Of a DNA stretch of 64,000 nt, positions 18,524-27,069 are shown one piece after another (positions within the stretch are counted from its first letter, which is position 1; every line of letters begins with the position of its first letter). The stretch spans positions 186,001-250,000 of the forward strand of contig NZ_JAVAMP010000001.1 in assembly GCF_030730905.1 (NCBI RefSeq), in the 5' to 3' direction. Below the pieces are notes generated by a model. It was not told where the DNA came from. It searched no databases and saw only the letters and a list, made by a program, of their open reading frames with translations. Origin of the DNA: Chengkuizengella axinellae. GTDB taxonomy: Bacteria > Bacillota > Bacilli > Paenibacillales > KCTC-33759. The translations under genes and the position numbers were made by a program.

Positions 18524-18541
18524 TGACTGACCAACCAGTCA
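18524..18541. promoter_or_regulatory. palindromic operator, probably for the downstream TetR
   Basis: TGACTG-ACCAAC-CAGTCA is an 18-bp inverted repeat covering the predicted transcription start of the exporter gene. The symmetry extends by two more pairs after one mismatch (TA/TA). Size and place fit a TetR/AcrR-family operator that would block the strong promoter just upstream. The TetR gene lies directly after the exporter gene. Confidence 0.7.
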
Positions 18542-18566
18542 TTAATAATGATAAAGGAGAAATGTC

Positions 18567-21500
18567 ATGAATTTCTTAACAAGCTTTAGCTTGAAAAATC
18601 CATTTGCAATACTCATTATTTGTATTTTACTTATTGGTGGCGGCATTTTTTCATTTTTTACATTAAAATCAGATTTGCTGCCAGATATTGAATTTCCTGA
18701 ATTATCAGTGACAACAGTATATCCTGGAGCTTCTTCTCAAGATGTAAATACATATGTAACGAGTGTATTAGAGACACAGTTAAGTTCATTAACAGGTTTA
18801 GAGCAGATGACTAGTCAGTCTATGGAGAGTGTATCAAGAATCCAATTAACATTTCCTATCGATACAGATATGGAAATAGTGATTAAAAATGTTAATGAAA
18901 AGATATCAAACACTCAACTTCCTGAAGGGACAACTACAAATGTGGATCTTTTTTCATTCGGTTCACTTCCAGTGGTTAATTTAGCATTGTTTCCAAAACA
19001 GAACGAAGATATTTCAGACTGGGCTTTAAACGTTTTAAGAACAGAGCTTCTAAAGATCAATGGCATTAATAGTGTTGCATTATCATCAGTACCTCAGGAG
19101 TATCTAGGAATTGTTGTAGATAAACAATTAGCTAGTGCACAGGGCATTGGCTTGCAACAAATTAAAGAAGAAATACAAACTTCATTTTTATCTTTTCCAG
19201 CTGGTACAATTCAGAATGATGCTGTTATAGTGCCTGTTCGTGTTGATCAGAAGCTTGAAACCAAGAATGATTTGAATAATTTGCTTATTTCTTCACCCAT
19301 TACGAATGAGTTGATTCCACTAAGTGAAATTGCTGAATTAGAAGAAGTGGTGCAGCAAAATGAAATCTCAAGATACAATTTACAAAACAGTGTTTCTCTT
19401 CTTATTAATAAAAAGCAAGATGCAAATACAGTTGAAGTAGCAGAACAATTTTATGAGGTTTTACAGCGTTATGAAGACAAGATAAATTATGCTGTTGTAT
19501 TTGATCAATCTGATGAAATACAGTCATCCATATCGGAATTGGTGAATAAAGGAATTTGGGGTGCTATTTTTGCATCCATTGCTGTTCTTATATTTTTACG
19601 AAATATAAGAGCAACGATCATTGCGGTTGTATCCATCCCTTTATCTCTATTAGTGGGAATCATATTTTTAAAATGGTTTAATTACACATTAAATACTATG
19701 AGTTTAGCAGGTTTGGCAGTGGCTGTAGGTAGAGTAGTAGATGACAGTATTATTGTAATAGAAAACATCTACAGAAAGATACGAATGGAACCAGAAAAGG
19801 ATCGTTTCCATTTAACTATTTCAGGAACTAGGGAAATGATCAATCCAATTATCTCCTCTACTTTGGCGTCTATTGTTGTTTTTATGCCTTTAGGATTAGT
19901 AGGAGGAATTACCGGTGCTTTCTTTATGCCATTTGCAGTTGCTGTCGTAGTCTCTTTATTGGCCTCCTTAGTCGTAGCGATTACCTTAATTCCAGTGTTA
20001 GCTAGATTTTCCTTCGTAACATTAAAAGAACATAAAAATGAGCCTTTTTATGTTCGATGGTATGGTAGATCACTACATTATTTATTAAATAAGAAGGTAA
20101 TTGTCATTTCCCTGTCTTTATTATTATTAATTTCTTCTTTATTATTTGTACCAACACTCGGATTTGTTTTTTTACCTAATGAGAAAGAAAAAATGTTAGT
20201 TGCTGAAGTCACCCTCCCAACATCTAATGTAATAGAAAGTACAGATGAAATATCATTAGCTGTTGAAAAAGAACTTTTAAATCATAAAGAAAAATATCCT
20301 AGTGTATTTGTATCGATAGGGAATTATGATTATATGACATCAACAAGTTTAGTAAATCGTGCACAATATTTTATTGAGCTTGAAGAAGAGATGGATGTAG
20401 ATAAGTCTATACAGGACATAAAAGAAATAATGGAGTCCATAGTTTTGAAAAAAAATGAGGAAGCTACGATCAGTGTACAAGAACTACAATCTGGTGGACC
20501 TCCTACACAAAATAATGTAGATGTTGATTTGTTTTCTATTAATCAAAATCAATTATTGAAAGCATCAAAGCAAGTTGAAGAAATGTTGTTGAACCGATCA
20601 GACTTGAAATATGTAAAAAATAATATGAGCGAAAAGCAAAATCAAGTATCTATAAAATTAAATGTTAATAAATTAGATGAATATGGTTTATCCTCTTTTA
20701 TGATCTTAGGAGCAATAAGTGATCAAACCGGAACTGCTGAAGTAGGGAGTTATAAATTGGATGGAATAGAACAGGATATAAAAATTGAATATAATCAATT
20801 GCTTACAGGAATTGAAGAGCTACAGAACATTACTTTTTTTTCGCAGGTGGGACCTGTTCAATTAAAAGAAATTGCTGAGATAGAGGTTCAAGAGGTGGTG
20901 ACTTCAATCCAAAAACTGGATGAACAAATATATGCTAAAGTCACAGCTTTAGCTACAGCAAACAATATTGCAACTGTGACTCAAGAAGTTAAAAAAGTGA
21001 TCCAGGAGATGGATTTTCCAGATGGAGTTACTGTAAAAGTTGGTGGCGGTAATGATGAAACAGTAGAGGTCCTAATAGACATACTTGTTGCCATTGTGAT
21101 TGCTATTGGATTAGTTTATATAACCATGCTTGTGTTTTTTGGAAAAGCAAGACTCCCATTCGTGATATTAACCTCCATTCTTTTTATTCCAATCGGTGCA
21201 ATTGTTGGATTGGTGTTAGTGAAGGAGCCGTTATCCATGAGTGCCATGATTGGTTTTCTCATGTTAGTTGGAATTGTTGTAACAAATGCAATTGTGTTGG
21301 TTGATCGTATTAATCAAAACCGCAAAAATGGTTTATCTATTCGTGATTCAGTAATTGATGCGGGTAAAACACGGATTCGTCCTATATTAATGACTGCTTT
21401 TGCTACTATAGCAGCATTACTTCCATTAGCATTTGCAACACCTGAAGGAGGATTAATTTCAAGAGGGTTAGCTGTAGTAGTAATAGGTGGATTAACCACA

Positions 21501-21590
21501 TCTACGTTTCTCACTTTAGTTTTTCTACCTGTAATTTATGAATTGTCGTTTTACCGTACCTTTAAAAGAGAACAAGATGGTAGAATTTGA
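18567..21590 (+). CDS. RND-family (AcrB/SwrC-like) multidrug exporter
   Basis: The 1007-residue pump of the HAE1/AcrB superfamily has the usual two-fold layout. A transmembrane helix at 12-32 is followed by a large extracellular loop and helices from about 335, with the LAVAVGRVVDDSIIVIENIY motif containing the proton-relay Asp pair near 395. A second loop (530-830) and a second helix bundle (from 835) with GIVVTNAIVLVDRINQNRK follow. In Gram-positive bacteria such proteins (SwrC/YerP of B. subtilis) export lipopeptides and toxic hydrophobic compounds. AAAGGAG ribosome site. A strong promoter and palindrome precede it and a TetR gene follows, giving a self-contained inducible unit. Confidence 0.93.
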   Translation: MNFLTSFSLKNPFAILIICILLIGGGIFSFFTLKSDLLPDIEFPELSVTTVYPGASSQDVNTYVTSVLETQLSSLTGLEQMTSQSMESVSRIQLTFPIDTDMEIVIKNVNEKISNTQLPEGTTTNVDLFSFGSLPVVNLALFPKQNEDISDWALNVLRTELLKINGINSVALSSVPQEYLGIVVDKQLASAQGIGLQQIKEEIQTSFLSFPAGTIQNDAVIVPVRVDQKLETKNDLNNLLISSPITNELIPLSEIAELEEVVQQNEISRYNLQNSVSLLINKKQDANTVEVAEQFYEVLQRYEDKINYAVVFDQSDEIQSSISELVNKGIWGAIFASIAVLIFLRNIRATIIAVVSIPLSLLVGIIFLKWFNYTLNTMSLAGLAVAVGRVVDDSIIVIENIYRKIRMEPEKDRFHLTISGTREMINPIISSTLASIVVFMPLGLVGGITGAFFMPFAVAVVVSLLASLVVAITLIPVLARFSFVTLKEHKNEPFYVRWYGRSLHYLLNKKVIVISLSLLLLISSLLFVPTLGFVFLPNEKEKMLVAEVTLPTSNVIESTDEISLAVEKELLNHKEKYPSVFVSIGNYDYMTSTSLVNRAQYFIELEEEMDVDKSIQDIKEIMESIVLKKNEEATISVQELQSGGPPTQNNVDVDLFSINQNQLLKASKQVEEMLLNRSDLKYVKNNMSEKQNQVSIKLNVNKLDEYGLSSFMILGAISDQTGTAEVGSYKLDGIEQDIKIEYNQLLTGIEELQNITFFSQVGPVQLKEIAEIEVQEVVTSIQKLDEQIYAKVTALATANNIATVTQEVKKVIQEMDFPDGVTVKVGGGNDETVEVLIDILVAIVIAIGLVYITMLVFFGKARLPFVILTSILFIPIGAIVGLVLVKEPLSMSAMIGFLMLVGIVVTNAIVLVDRINQNRKNGLSIRDSVIDAGKTRIRPILMTAFATIAALLPLAFATPEGGLISRGLAVVVIGGLTTSTFLTLVFLPVIYELSFYRTFKREQDGRI

Positions 21591-21724
21591 TAATGTATAT
21601 CTAAATTATAGTATAAATATCTTTTATACTTGTTGGTATGGTATATTATAAACTAACGGCAGTAGTCACAGCCCTTTGTTATAACATAAGAATTTATAAT
21701 TATAATATATTTAATGGTGATTTT

Positions 21725-22291
21725 ATGACTTCAACTTCAGAACAAAAACATGATATAATTTTGGATTCAGCATTTTATTTATTCTCAACAAAAGGGTTTT
21801 ATGAAACAAAAATTGCTGAGATTGCGGAGCACGCAGGTGTTGCTAAAGGTACGGTATATTTATATTTCTCAAGCAAAGAAGAGCTATTTAAAGAAATGAC
21901 AAGAAGAAATTTCGATGAATTCCTTGATGGATTATCTAACGAATTGACAAGGTCAAGTTCTTTTGCAGAGAAGTTAAATAAAATTGCAGACCATCACTTA
22001 TCTTACTTTTATAACATGAGAAATCATACAAGAATTTTTTTTCAAGGGTTGAATAATGATCCTGAATTTATGGAAGTCATGTTTCATCATATTGAGAATT
22101 ATGTAAATCTTGTTACAAATGTGATGGAGAGTGAATCTATAAACGAATCTAAATTACATGCAAAAGCATTTGTAGGCATGCTTGAAAATTACAAGATGGA
22201 TATTTTATTTACAAAAAGTTTCACAAAAGATCATTTGAACCAAAGAGTTGATTTTGCTGTGAAGCTTTTCATGAATGGGTGTAAAAGGTAA
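21725..22291 (+). CDS. TetR/AcrR-family transcriptional repressor
   Basis: The 188-residue regulator has a canonical N-terminal HTH: ILDSAFYLFSTKGFYETKIA, then EIAEHAGVAKGTVYLYF, then SSKEELF (residues 12-55). A helical ligand-binding domain of about 135 residues follows. It resembles FadR/YerO-like regulators next to pumps in Bacilli, and B. subtilis pairs yerO with yerP in the same way. ATG 21725 is taken as start because the HTH begins 11 residues later; the longer frame to 21638 adds residues unlike any TetR and has no ribosome site. It probably represses the adjacent RND gene through the 18524-18541 operator. Confidence 0.9.
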   Translation: MTSTSEQKHDIILDSAFYLFSTKGFYETKIAEIAEHAGVAKGTVYLYFSSKEELFKEMTRRNFDEFLDGLSNELTRSSSFAEKLNKIADHHLSYFYNMRNHTRIFFQGLNNDPEFMEVMFHHIENYVNLVTNVMESESINESKLHAKAFVGMLENYKMDILFTKSFTKDHLNQRVDFAVKLFMNGCKR

Positions 22292-22348
22292 TTAATGCGC
22301 TTCATATTGTTAATTTTTTTCATTTGTATTTAATTTTTAAAAAAAGTA

Positions 22349-22377
22349 TTGCTTTTCTGCCCAATAGATGTTATTTT
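22349..22377 (+). promoter_or_regulatory. candidate sigma-A promoter of speD
   Basis: TTGCTT (22349-22354) and TATTTT (22372-22377) are 17 bp apart. Transcription would start near 22384, just ahead of the structured leader, leaving a leader of about 140 nt. Confidence 0.45.
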
Positions 22378-22400
22378 TAGATTCGTTGAAATTCTCAAAT

Positions 22401-22517
22401 TAGGAACCAGGATTCACTCAGACATTGAATACGATGGGAGTAATTACCCTCGGGAAGTGAATGACGTAGGTCCTAGCGGATGAAATTCAAAACATTTTAT
22501 TCCTAGGAAGGAGGACC
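22401..22517 (+). promoter_or_regulatory. structured 5' leader of speD, candidate riboswitch
   Basis: The outer helix is TAGGAACC (22401-22408) with GGTCCTA (22469-22475), with one bulged A. The next helix is ATTCACT (22412-22418) with AGTGAAT (22456-22462). The palindrome GTAATTAC (22440-22447) lies in the apical part. The arm GGTCCT can instead pair with AGGACC (22512-22517), which overlaps the AGGAGG ribosome site of speD. Two exclusive folds, one hiding the ribosome site, are the layout of a translational riboswitch. I recognise no known class. Confidence 0.5.
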
Positions 22518-22522
22518 GGAAG

Positions 22523-22927
22523 ATGGAATACTCAACTTTCGGAAGACACGTTGTTATTGATACTTGGGGAGTAGATATTGATTTATTAAACGATATTAAC
22601 TTTTTAAAAGAGCATATGGTACAAGCGGCTGAAGTATGTGGTGCAACTGTCTTATCAGTACAGGAACAACAATTTGATCCTCAAGGAGTTACAATTTTAG
22701 TCATGTTGTCAGAGAGTCATATCTCTATACACACGTATCCTGAAAAACAATTTGCAGCTATTGATTGTTATACTTGTGGAGTGACAGTTGATCCAGAGAA
22801 AGCGATCAACTATCTAGTCTCAAAACTAAATCCTGAACGGGTACACTCTAAAAAAATAATTCGAGGTTTGGGAGAATTAGGTGTAGAATCTCCAAACATA
22901 AAAAATATGGAAGCAACAACTTGTTAA
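22523..22927 (+). CDS. speD: S-adenosylmethionine decarboxylase proenzyme (class 1B)
   Basis: The 134-residue proenzyme makes decarboxylated AdoMet, the aminopropyl donor for spermidine. It matches B. subtilis SpeH in size and layout. Self-cleavage at Glu64-Ser65 in SESHISIHTYPE would give the pyruvoyl cofactor from Ser65; His70 in SIHT and Cys in DCYTCG (around 85) are the usual processing and proton-donor residues. A very strong GGAAGGAGG precedes the ATG and can be masked by the leader fold. No other polyamine gene is nearby. A terminator follows. Confidence 0.95.
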   Translation: MEYSTFGRHVVIDTWGVDIDLLNDINFLKEHMVQAAEVCGATVLSVQEQQFDPQGVTILVMLSESHISIHTYPEKQFAAIDCYTCGVTVDPEKAINYLVSKLNPERVHSKKIIRGLGELGVESPNIKNMEATTC

Positions 22928-22952
22928 GTTAATGAAATAAAAATCATTGAAT

Positions 22953-22987
22953 AATAACCATGGATGAATTCCATGGTTATTTGTTTT
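22953..22987 (+). terminator. intrinsic terminator of speD
   Basis: AATAACCATGGA and TCCATGGTTATT form a 12-bp stem around 5 nt, followed by TGTTTTG. Confidence 0.85.
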
Positions 22988-23079
22988 GCCCAACCCCCAT
23001 AAACATAACTATATAGAGGTTGTTTTAAAAGTCCCTTTCCCATCACGAAGAGCAATTAGGTTTAAAAAATGTTGTATAA

Positions 23080-23247
23080 CCCAAAAAAGTGAAGAGAAAT
23101 CTAAATTGCCTAGTTCAGAAAACAGGATGTTAAGGTGCATCGTTGGACACAGGAAGTATCTGCTTTTAGATGTAAACCTGAACTGGTGTCGAAGTACTCC
23201 ACATGGAAGTGGAGTGACTTTAGTTGACGATTACTTTTTCGGGACCC
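23080..23247. repeat. CCCCRAAAAGTR hairpin-ended repeat, expanded copy
   Basis: The left end CCCAAAAAAGTGAAG (from 23080) and right end TACTTTTTCGGGACCC (to 23247) match the ends of four shorter elements in the window. In this copy the interior is about 140 nt instead of about 35 and contains further inverted segments, for example CTCCACATGGAAGTGGAG around 23198-23215. A 112-codon open frame here (22986-23324) runs through the repeat and is not credible as a gene. Confidence 0.6.
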
Positions 23248-23313
23248 ATAACAAAGAGAACTTATATTGGGTCTTAACTTTTGGGAACTCAGAAATGGGA
23301 GTTGAAGAGAGAA

Positions 23314-23838
23314 ATGCGAAATAGACAAGTGTTGATTTTTATGATTTTTGTTATTTTGTTTGCATGGCCTGTATATCAATTAGTGGATTTGTATTTTACA
23401 AAAAAAAGTGAAAAAGACAGCAATATTATGTTGTATCAAGTTTCTTTATTTCAAATAGAATTGTTGAACAATTTAATATCAGACTCCATGAATGCTAATA
23501 ATACAGAACAGCTTAATGCCTTAAAACAATTTGCATATACAGCTGATTATACGCACCAACATTTAGTGCTTGCATATGGTGAGACTAAGCTGACGAATAT
23601 ACATAGCTTTTTAGAAATTATGCAGTATATTATCCGTTTGCAACTTGGAGGGGATCGATCATTAAAACCAGAAGAAGCAGCGGTTTTTCAAGAAATAAGC
23701 AAAGCATTTGTAGAAATCACACAGGTTTATGAAGGTATGCTTTCAGAAGATGGGAAGATCATTGCTTCACAAAATGAAAAACTAATTCAGTTAGATGAAG
23801 CAGTATCAGGATATTTAAGAAAAATATTGTTAGAGTAA
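23314..23838 (+). CDS. hypothetical single-pass membrane protein
   Basis: The 174-residue protein has a positively charged start (MRNRQVLIF) and one transmembrane helix at about residues 6-24. The soluble, mostly helical remainder has no motif I recognise. ATG 23314 follows GAAGAGAG. It lies between speD and the hem operon, flanked on both sides by CCCCRAAAAGTR repeats. A role linked to haem synthesis is only a guess from position. Confidence 0.8.
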   Translation: MRNRQVLIFMIFVILFAWPVYQLVDLYFTKKSEKDSNIMLYQVSLFQIELLNNLISDSMNANNTEQLNALKQFAYTADYTHQHLVLAYGETKLTNIHSFLEIMQYIIRLQLGGDRSLKPEEAAVFQEISKAFVEITQVYEGMLSEDGKIIASQNEKLIQLDEAVSGYLRKILLE

Positions 23839-23873
23839 ACGAATTATGGTCATAATATAGAAAACTCGTCGAT

Positions 23874-23926
23874 GCCCCGAAAAAGTAACAGACCTAATCT
23901 TTGAAACATATTTTTCACTTTTTGGG
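23874..23926. repeat. CCCCRAAAAGTR hairpin-ended repeat
   Basis: GCCCCGAAAAAGTAA at the left and TCACTTTTTGGG at the right can pair into a long stem with a loop of about 30 nt. It belongs to a five-copy family (others at 23080, 23952, 39695 and 51127). Confidence 0.7.
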
Positions 23927-23951
23927 AAGGACTTTTAGACTTTTAAATTGA

Positions 23952-24007
23952 GGGCCCCGCAAAAGTATTCTAATTTTCCATCTAAGCGTTATGTTCACTT
24001 TTGTGGG
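23952..24007. repeat. CCCCRAAAAGTR hairpin-ended repeat
   Basis: GGGCCCCGCAAAAGTA at the left and TTCACTTTTGTGGG at the right. It is arranged head-to-tail with the previous copy, 25 bp away, upstream of the hemA promoter. Confidence 0.7.
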
Positions 24008-24072
24008 TATTCCCATTTGTTTTAATTTGTTCAATTTTAAAATTTTTTTTGAAGATAAGCATTGTCTAAATA

Positions 24073-24081
24073 TGTTATAAT
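24073..24081 (+). promoter_or_regulatory. extended -10 promoter of the hem operon
   Basis: TGTTATAAT is a perfect extended -10 (TG-N-TATAAT), 40 bp before hemA, in an AT-rich stretch without a strong -35. The hemA start follows AGGAAAGCAGGTGAGC. Confidence 0.65.
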
Positions 24082-24121
24082 AGTTGGAGTTATGTAATCA
24101 ATTAGGAAAGCAGGTGAGCAC

Positions 24122-25510
24122 ATGCACATTGTAGTAGTTGGATTAAACTATCGTACAGCCCCAGTAGAGATCAGAGAAAAGTTTTCAATATCTGAAGAAC
24201 AAACACCTGTTGCTTTAAGAATGTTGAAAAATACGAAGAGTATACTGGAATGTGTTATGGTAGCAACTTGCAATCGGACAGAGATTTATGCTGTAGTAGA
24301 TCGTTTACATTTGTGCGGGCATTATATTAGAAGTTTTATGCAAGACTGGTTTGGAGTTTCTCGAGAAGAGTTTGCTAAACATTTATACGTTTACGAAGAC
24401 GAAGAGGCTATTGAGCATTTATTTAAAGTCTCAAGTGGATTAGATTCTATGATTATAGGTGAGACCCAGATTTTAGGACAAGTTCGTGATGCCTTTTTAT
24501 TAGCACAATCGGAAAAAACAACGGGTACTTTGTTTAATCATTTATTTAAACAAGGAATTACAATGGCTAAAAAAGCTCACTCTGAAACCACTATCGGTGA
24601 GAATGCTGTCTCTGTCAGTTATGCAGCAGTTGAACTAGGTAAACAAATCTTCGGAGATTTCAATAATAAAACGGTCATGATTATCGGTGCAGGAAAAATG
24701 AGCGAATTGACGGTCAAACACCTTCATGCCAATGGGACAAAAAAAGTAATTGTTGTTAATCGGACCATATCAAAAGCAAAGAAATTAGCCGATCAGTTTA
24801 ATGGCATTGCTTGTTCGTTTGATGACTTTCATAAATATATATCTGAAACAAATATTATTATTAGTTCAACTGGCTCATCTGAATTAATTTTAACACGTGA
24901 GCAAGTTGAAGGTTTGATGAAAGCAAGAAAATCTTCAAGTCCATTATTTATGATTGATATTGCTGTTCCTCGTGACTTAGATCCAAAGATTATGGAAATT
25001 CCAAATGTCTTTTTATACGACATAGATGATTTGGAAGGCATTGTTCAAAATAATTTGGAACAAAGAAAAAATGAAGCAGCTAAAATAGAAAAAATGATTA
25101 GTCAGGAATTATTGGTTTTTGAAAATTGGTACAATACGTTAGGGCTTGGACCAGTTATTCAAGCGCTTCAGGAGAAAGCCGCAGAGATTCACGCTGAAAC
25201 CATGGAAAGTCTGTTAAACAAATTACCTGATTTAGATGAACGTGAAATTAAAGTCATTCGTAAATTATCCAAAAGCATCGCAAATCAAGTGCTTCATGAT
25301 CCTATACAACGAATCAAAGAGATGGCTGGAGATCGTAAAGGGGATGCTGCTATTCAATTATTCTCTCACCTCTTTGCCTTAGAAGAGAGATTGGAAGAAA
25401 ACAAAGAAATTGTAAAGTTGGAGCATCTGGAAAAGAAAAAACAGAAAGCGGCTGAAGAAAGAGCAAACCGTTTGCTTATACAAACACATAAATTAGCAGC
25501 GCGTTCTTAG
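24122..25510 (+). CDS. hemA: glutamyl-tRNA reductase
   Basis: The 462-residue NADPH-dependent enzyme converts Glu-tRNA to glutamate-1-semialdehyde, the committed step of haem synthesis in this pathway. The catalytic Cys50 lies in VATCNRTEIY, the Ser-rich substrate region in SSGLDSMIIGETQILGQVRD, the NADP-binding domain begins MIIGAGKMSEL, and a C-terminal helical dimerisation tail ends QTHKLAARS. Length is typical. It is the first gene of a seven-gene operon (hemA, hemX, sirohaem gene, hemC, cobA-hemD, hemB, hemL region). B. subtilis HemA is controlled post-translationally with HemX, and hemX follows here too. Confidence 0.97.
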   Translation: MHIVVVGLNYRTAPVEIREKFSISEEQTPVALRMLKNTKSILECVMVATCNRTEIYAVVDRLHLCGHYIRSFMQDWFGVSREEFAKHLYVYEDEEAIEHLFKVSSGLDSMIIGETQILGQVRDAFLLAQSEKTTGTLFNHLFKQGITMAKKAHSETTIGENAVSVSYAAVELGKQIFGDFNNKTVMIIGAGKMSELTVKHLHANGTKKVIVVNRTISKAKKLADQFNGIACSFDDFHKYISETNIIISSTGSSELILTREQVEGLMKARKSSSPLFMIDIAVPRDLDPKIMEIPNVFLYDIDDLEGIVQNNLEQRKNEAAKIEKMISQELLVFENWYNTLGLGPVIQALQEKAAEIHAETMESLLNKLPDLDEREIKVIRKLSKSIANQVLHDPIQRIKEMAGDRKGDAAIQLFSHLFALEERLEENKEIVKLEHLEKKKQKAAEERANRLLIQTHKLAARS

Positions 25511-25535
25511 ACTAAAATGAATCTAGGAGGCTGCC

Positions 25536-26366
25536 ATGGGATCAAAAACATTTATATATGATATTATTATTTATTTATATACCCTGAGCCTATTATTTTC
25601 ATTCTCTGATACTATTCATAAAAATCGGAGAGCAAAATGGATAGGTACAGGGTTACTTATTATCGTTTGGATTTTACAATCCAATTTTTTTATATTAAGG
25701 ATGTTGGAGCACTCTTATTTTCCTATTTTAACGATGTTTGATACTTTATTTTTTTTCTCTTGGATTGTTGTAACGATTTCATTAATGCTTAATATTATCT
25801 TAAAGCACGAGTTATTTGTATTCGCAGTGAATGTTGCTGCTTTTACCATTATGGTGATTAGCTTCTTCAGTGATTCGTCTGCATTGCCTACATTGCAAAA
25901 TTGGGCGATCCACGATGAGTTGTTATTTATTCATATCACACTTGCCATGAGCAGCTATGCTTTTTTTTTAGTTTCATTTATTTTGTCATGTTTATATTTA
26001 ATACTCTTTCGTATGTTGAAAGAAAAGAAATGGTTTAATTATTTGAAAAAGCTTCCTAGTCTTGAAAAGATAGATCGTTTTGCTTTCTTTACAGTAATTA
26101 TAGGGCTTCCTTTGTTGTTAGTATCTATTATTTTAATCTTAATTTGGATGATACTGACGGACCACTTATCGTATTTATTAGATTTAAAGGTGCTTAATTC
26201 ATTTCTGGTATTAGGAGCTTATATATTTTATTTAATTAAAAAGTTAAAGATTCATTCACCAGGTAATAATTTAGCATTTTGGAATATCATTGCTTTTATT
26301 ATTTTGTTGATTAATTTTATTATATCGAATTATTTGTCTGATTTTCATATGTGGATTTGGATGTGA
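25536..26366 (+). CDS. hemX: HemX-like membrane protein (CcsA/cytochrome c assembly family)
   Basis: The 276-residue polytopic protein has about eight transmembrane helices. In B. subtilis HemX lowers the amount of HemA; the family is related to the CcsA haem-handling proteins. Sequence features include HDELLFIHITLAMSSYAFFL near residue 126 and a charged loop before the last three helices. It starts 26 bp after hemA behind AGGAGGC and overlaps the region before the next start. The final residues DFHMWIWM lie near the membrane. Confidence 0.88.
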   Translation: MGSKTFIYDIIIYLYTLSLLFSFSDTIHKNRRAKWIGTGLLIIVWILQSNFFILRMLEHSYFPILTMFDTLFFFSWIVVTISLMLNIILKHELFVFAVNVAAFTIMVISFFSDSSALPTLQNWAIHDELLFIHITLAMSSYAFFLVSFILSCLYLILFRMLKEKKWFNYLKKLPSLEKIDRFAFFTVIIGLPLLLVSIILILIWMILTDHLSYLLDLKVLNSFLVLGAYIFYLIKKLKIHSPGNNLAFWNIIAFIILLINFIISNYLSDFHMWIWM

Positions 26367-26371
26367 GAACT

Positions 26372-27067
26372 ATGGAAGCTATAATGCCCATTATGATGAA
26401 TGTGAAGGACAAGGAATGCGTAGTGGTAGGCGGAGGTCAAGTTGCTGAACGAAAAATCAAGTCACTAATGGATGCAAAGGCTAATATTACAGTCATCAGT
26501 CCAATTGTGACAGCTCAAATTAAACGTTGGGAGAAAGAAGGAATTCTTCGAGTTTCATATAAGAAATATCAATTAACTGAATTAGGCTCTGCTTTTGTTG
26601 TCATCGCAGCAACAGATCAAAGGAAAGTGAATTTACAGGTTTATGAGGATGCCAAAAGAAGAAGAATACTAGTAAGCGTAGTGGATTGTCCAGAATGCAG
26701 CGATTTCATTTTTCCTGCGACAATGAGAAGAGGGAAATTACATATTGCGATTTCAACCTCTGGTGCAAGTCCTTCAGTTACAAAAAAGATTAAAAATGAG
26801 TTGGAGTTCTTGTATGGAGAAGAATATGAATTATACCTGGACTTTTTAAGTGATTTTCGAGCTTTTATAAAAAAAGCGGTTGAGGATACAAAACAAAGGC
26901 AAGCTATTTCAAAAGACATTCTGAAAATAGATATTATAGGTTTTATACGTACAGGGAAGTTTCAAAGTTTTCGAAAGAGCCTTTTTGCAAGATTAGAAGA
27001 TCCTGAATTTATATATGAAAAAAAATGGATAGAACGTTATTTAGAGGATAAGGATGAAGGAGATTAA
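26372..27067 (+). CDS. precorrin-2 dehydrogenase/sirohydrochlorin ferrochelatase (Met8-like)
   Basis: The 231-residue bifunctional enzyme, equivalent to the N-terminal half of CysG, oxidises precorrin-2 and may insert iron to give sirohaem for sulfite/nitrite reductases. It has an NAD-binding start MPIMMNVKDKECVVVGGG, DQRKVNL, and the family's STSGASPSVTKKIKNELE segment that carries the catalytic region. Two nearby in-frame ATGs (26372, 26384) are plausible starts; the longer frame from 26351 overlaps hemX. It precedes hemC by 2 bp. Together with the CobA half of the downstream fusion it makes sirohaem from uroporphyrinogen III. Confidence 0.9.
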   Translation: MEAIMPIMMNVKDKECVVVGGGQVAERKIKSLMDAKANITVISPIVTAQIKRWEKEGILRVSYKKYQLTELGSAFVVIAATDQRKVNLQVYEDAKRRRILVSVVDCPECSDFIFPATMRRGKLHIAISTSGASPSVTKKIKNELEFLYGEEYELYLDFLSDFRAFIKKAVEDTKQRQAISKDILKIDIIGFIRTGKFQSFRKSLFARLEDPEFIYEKKWIERYLEDKDEGD

Positions 27068-27069
27068 CC

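Noticed and set aside
22986-23324. 112-codon plus-strand frame after speD
   Set aside because: It runs through a dispersed repeat element, lacks a ribosome site and has no domain features; it also overlaps the better-supported gene starting at 23314.
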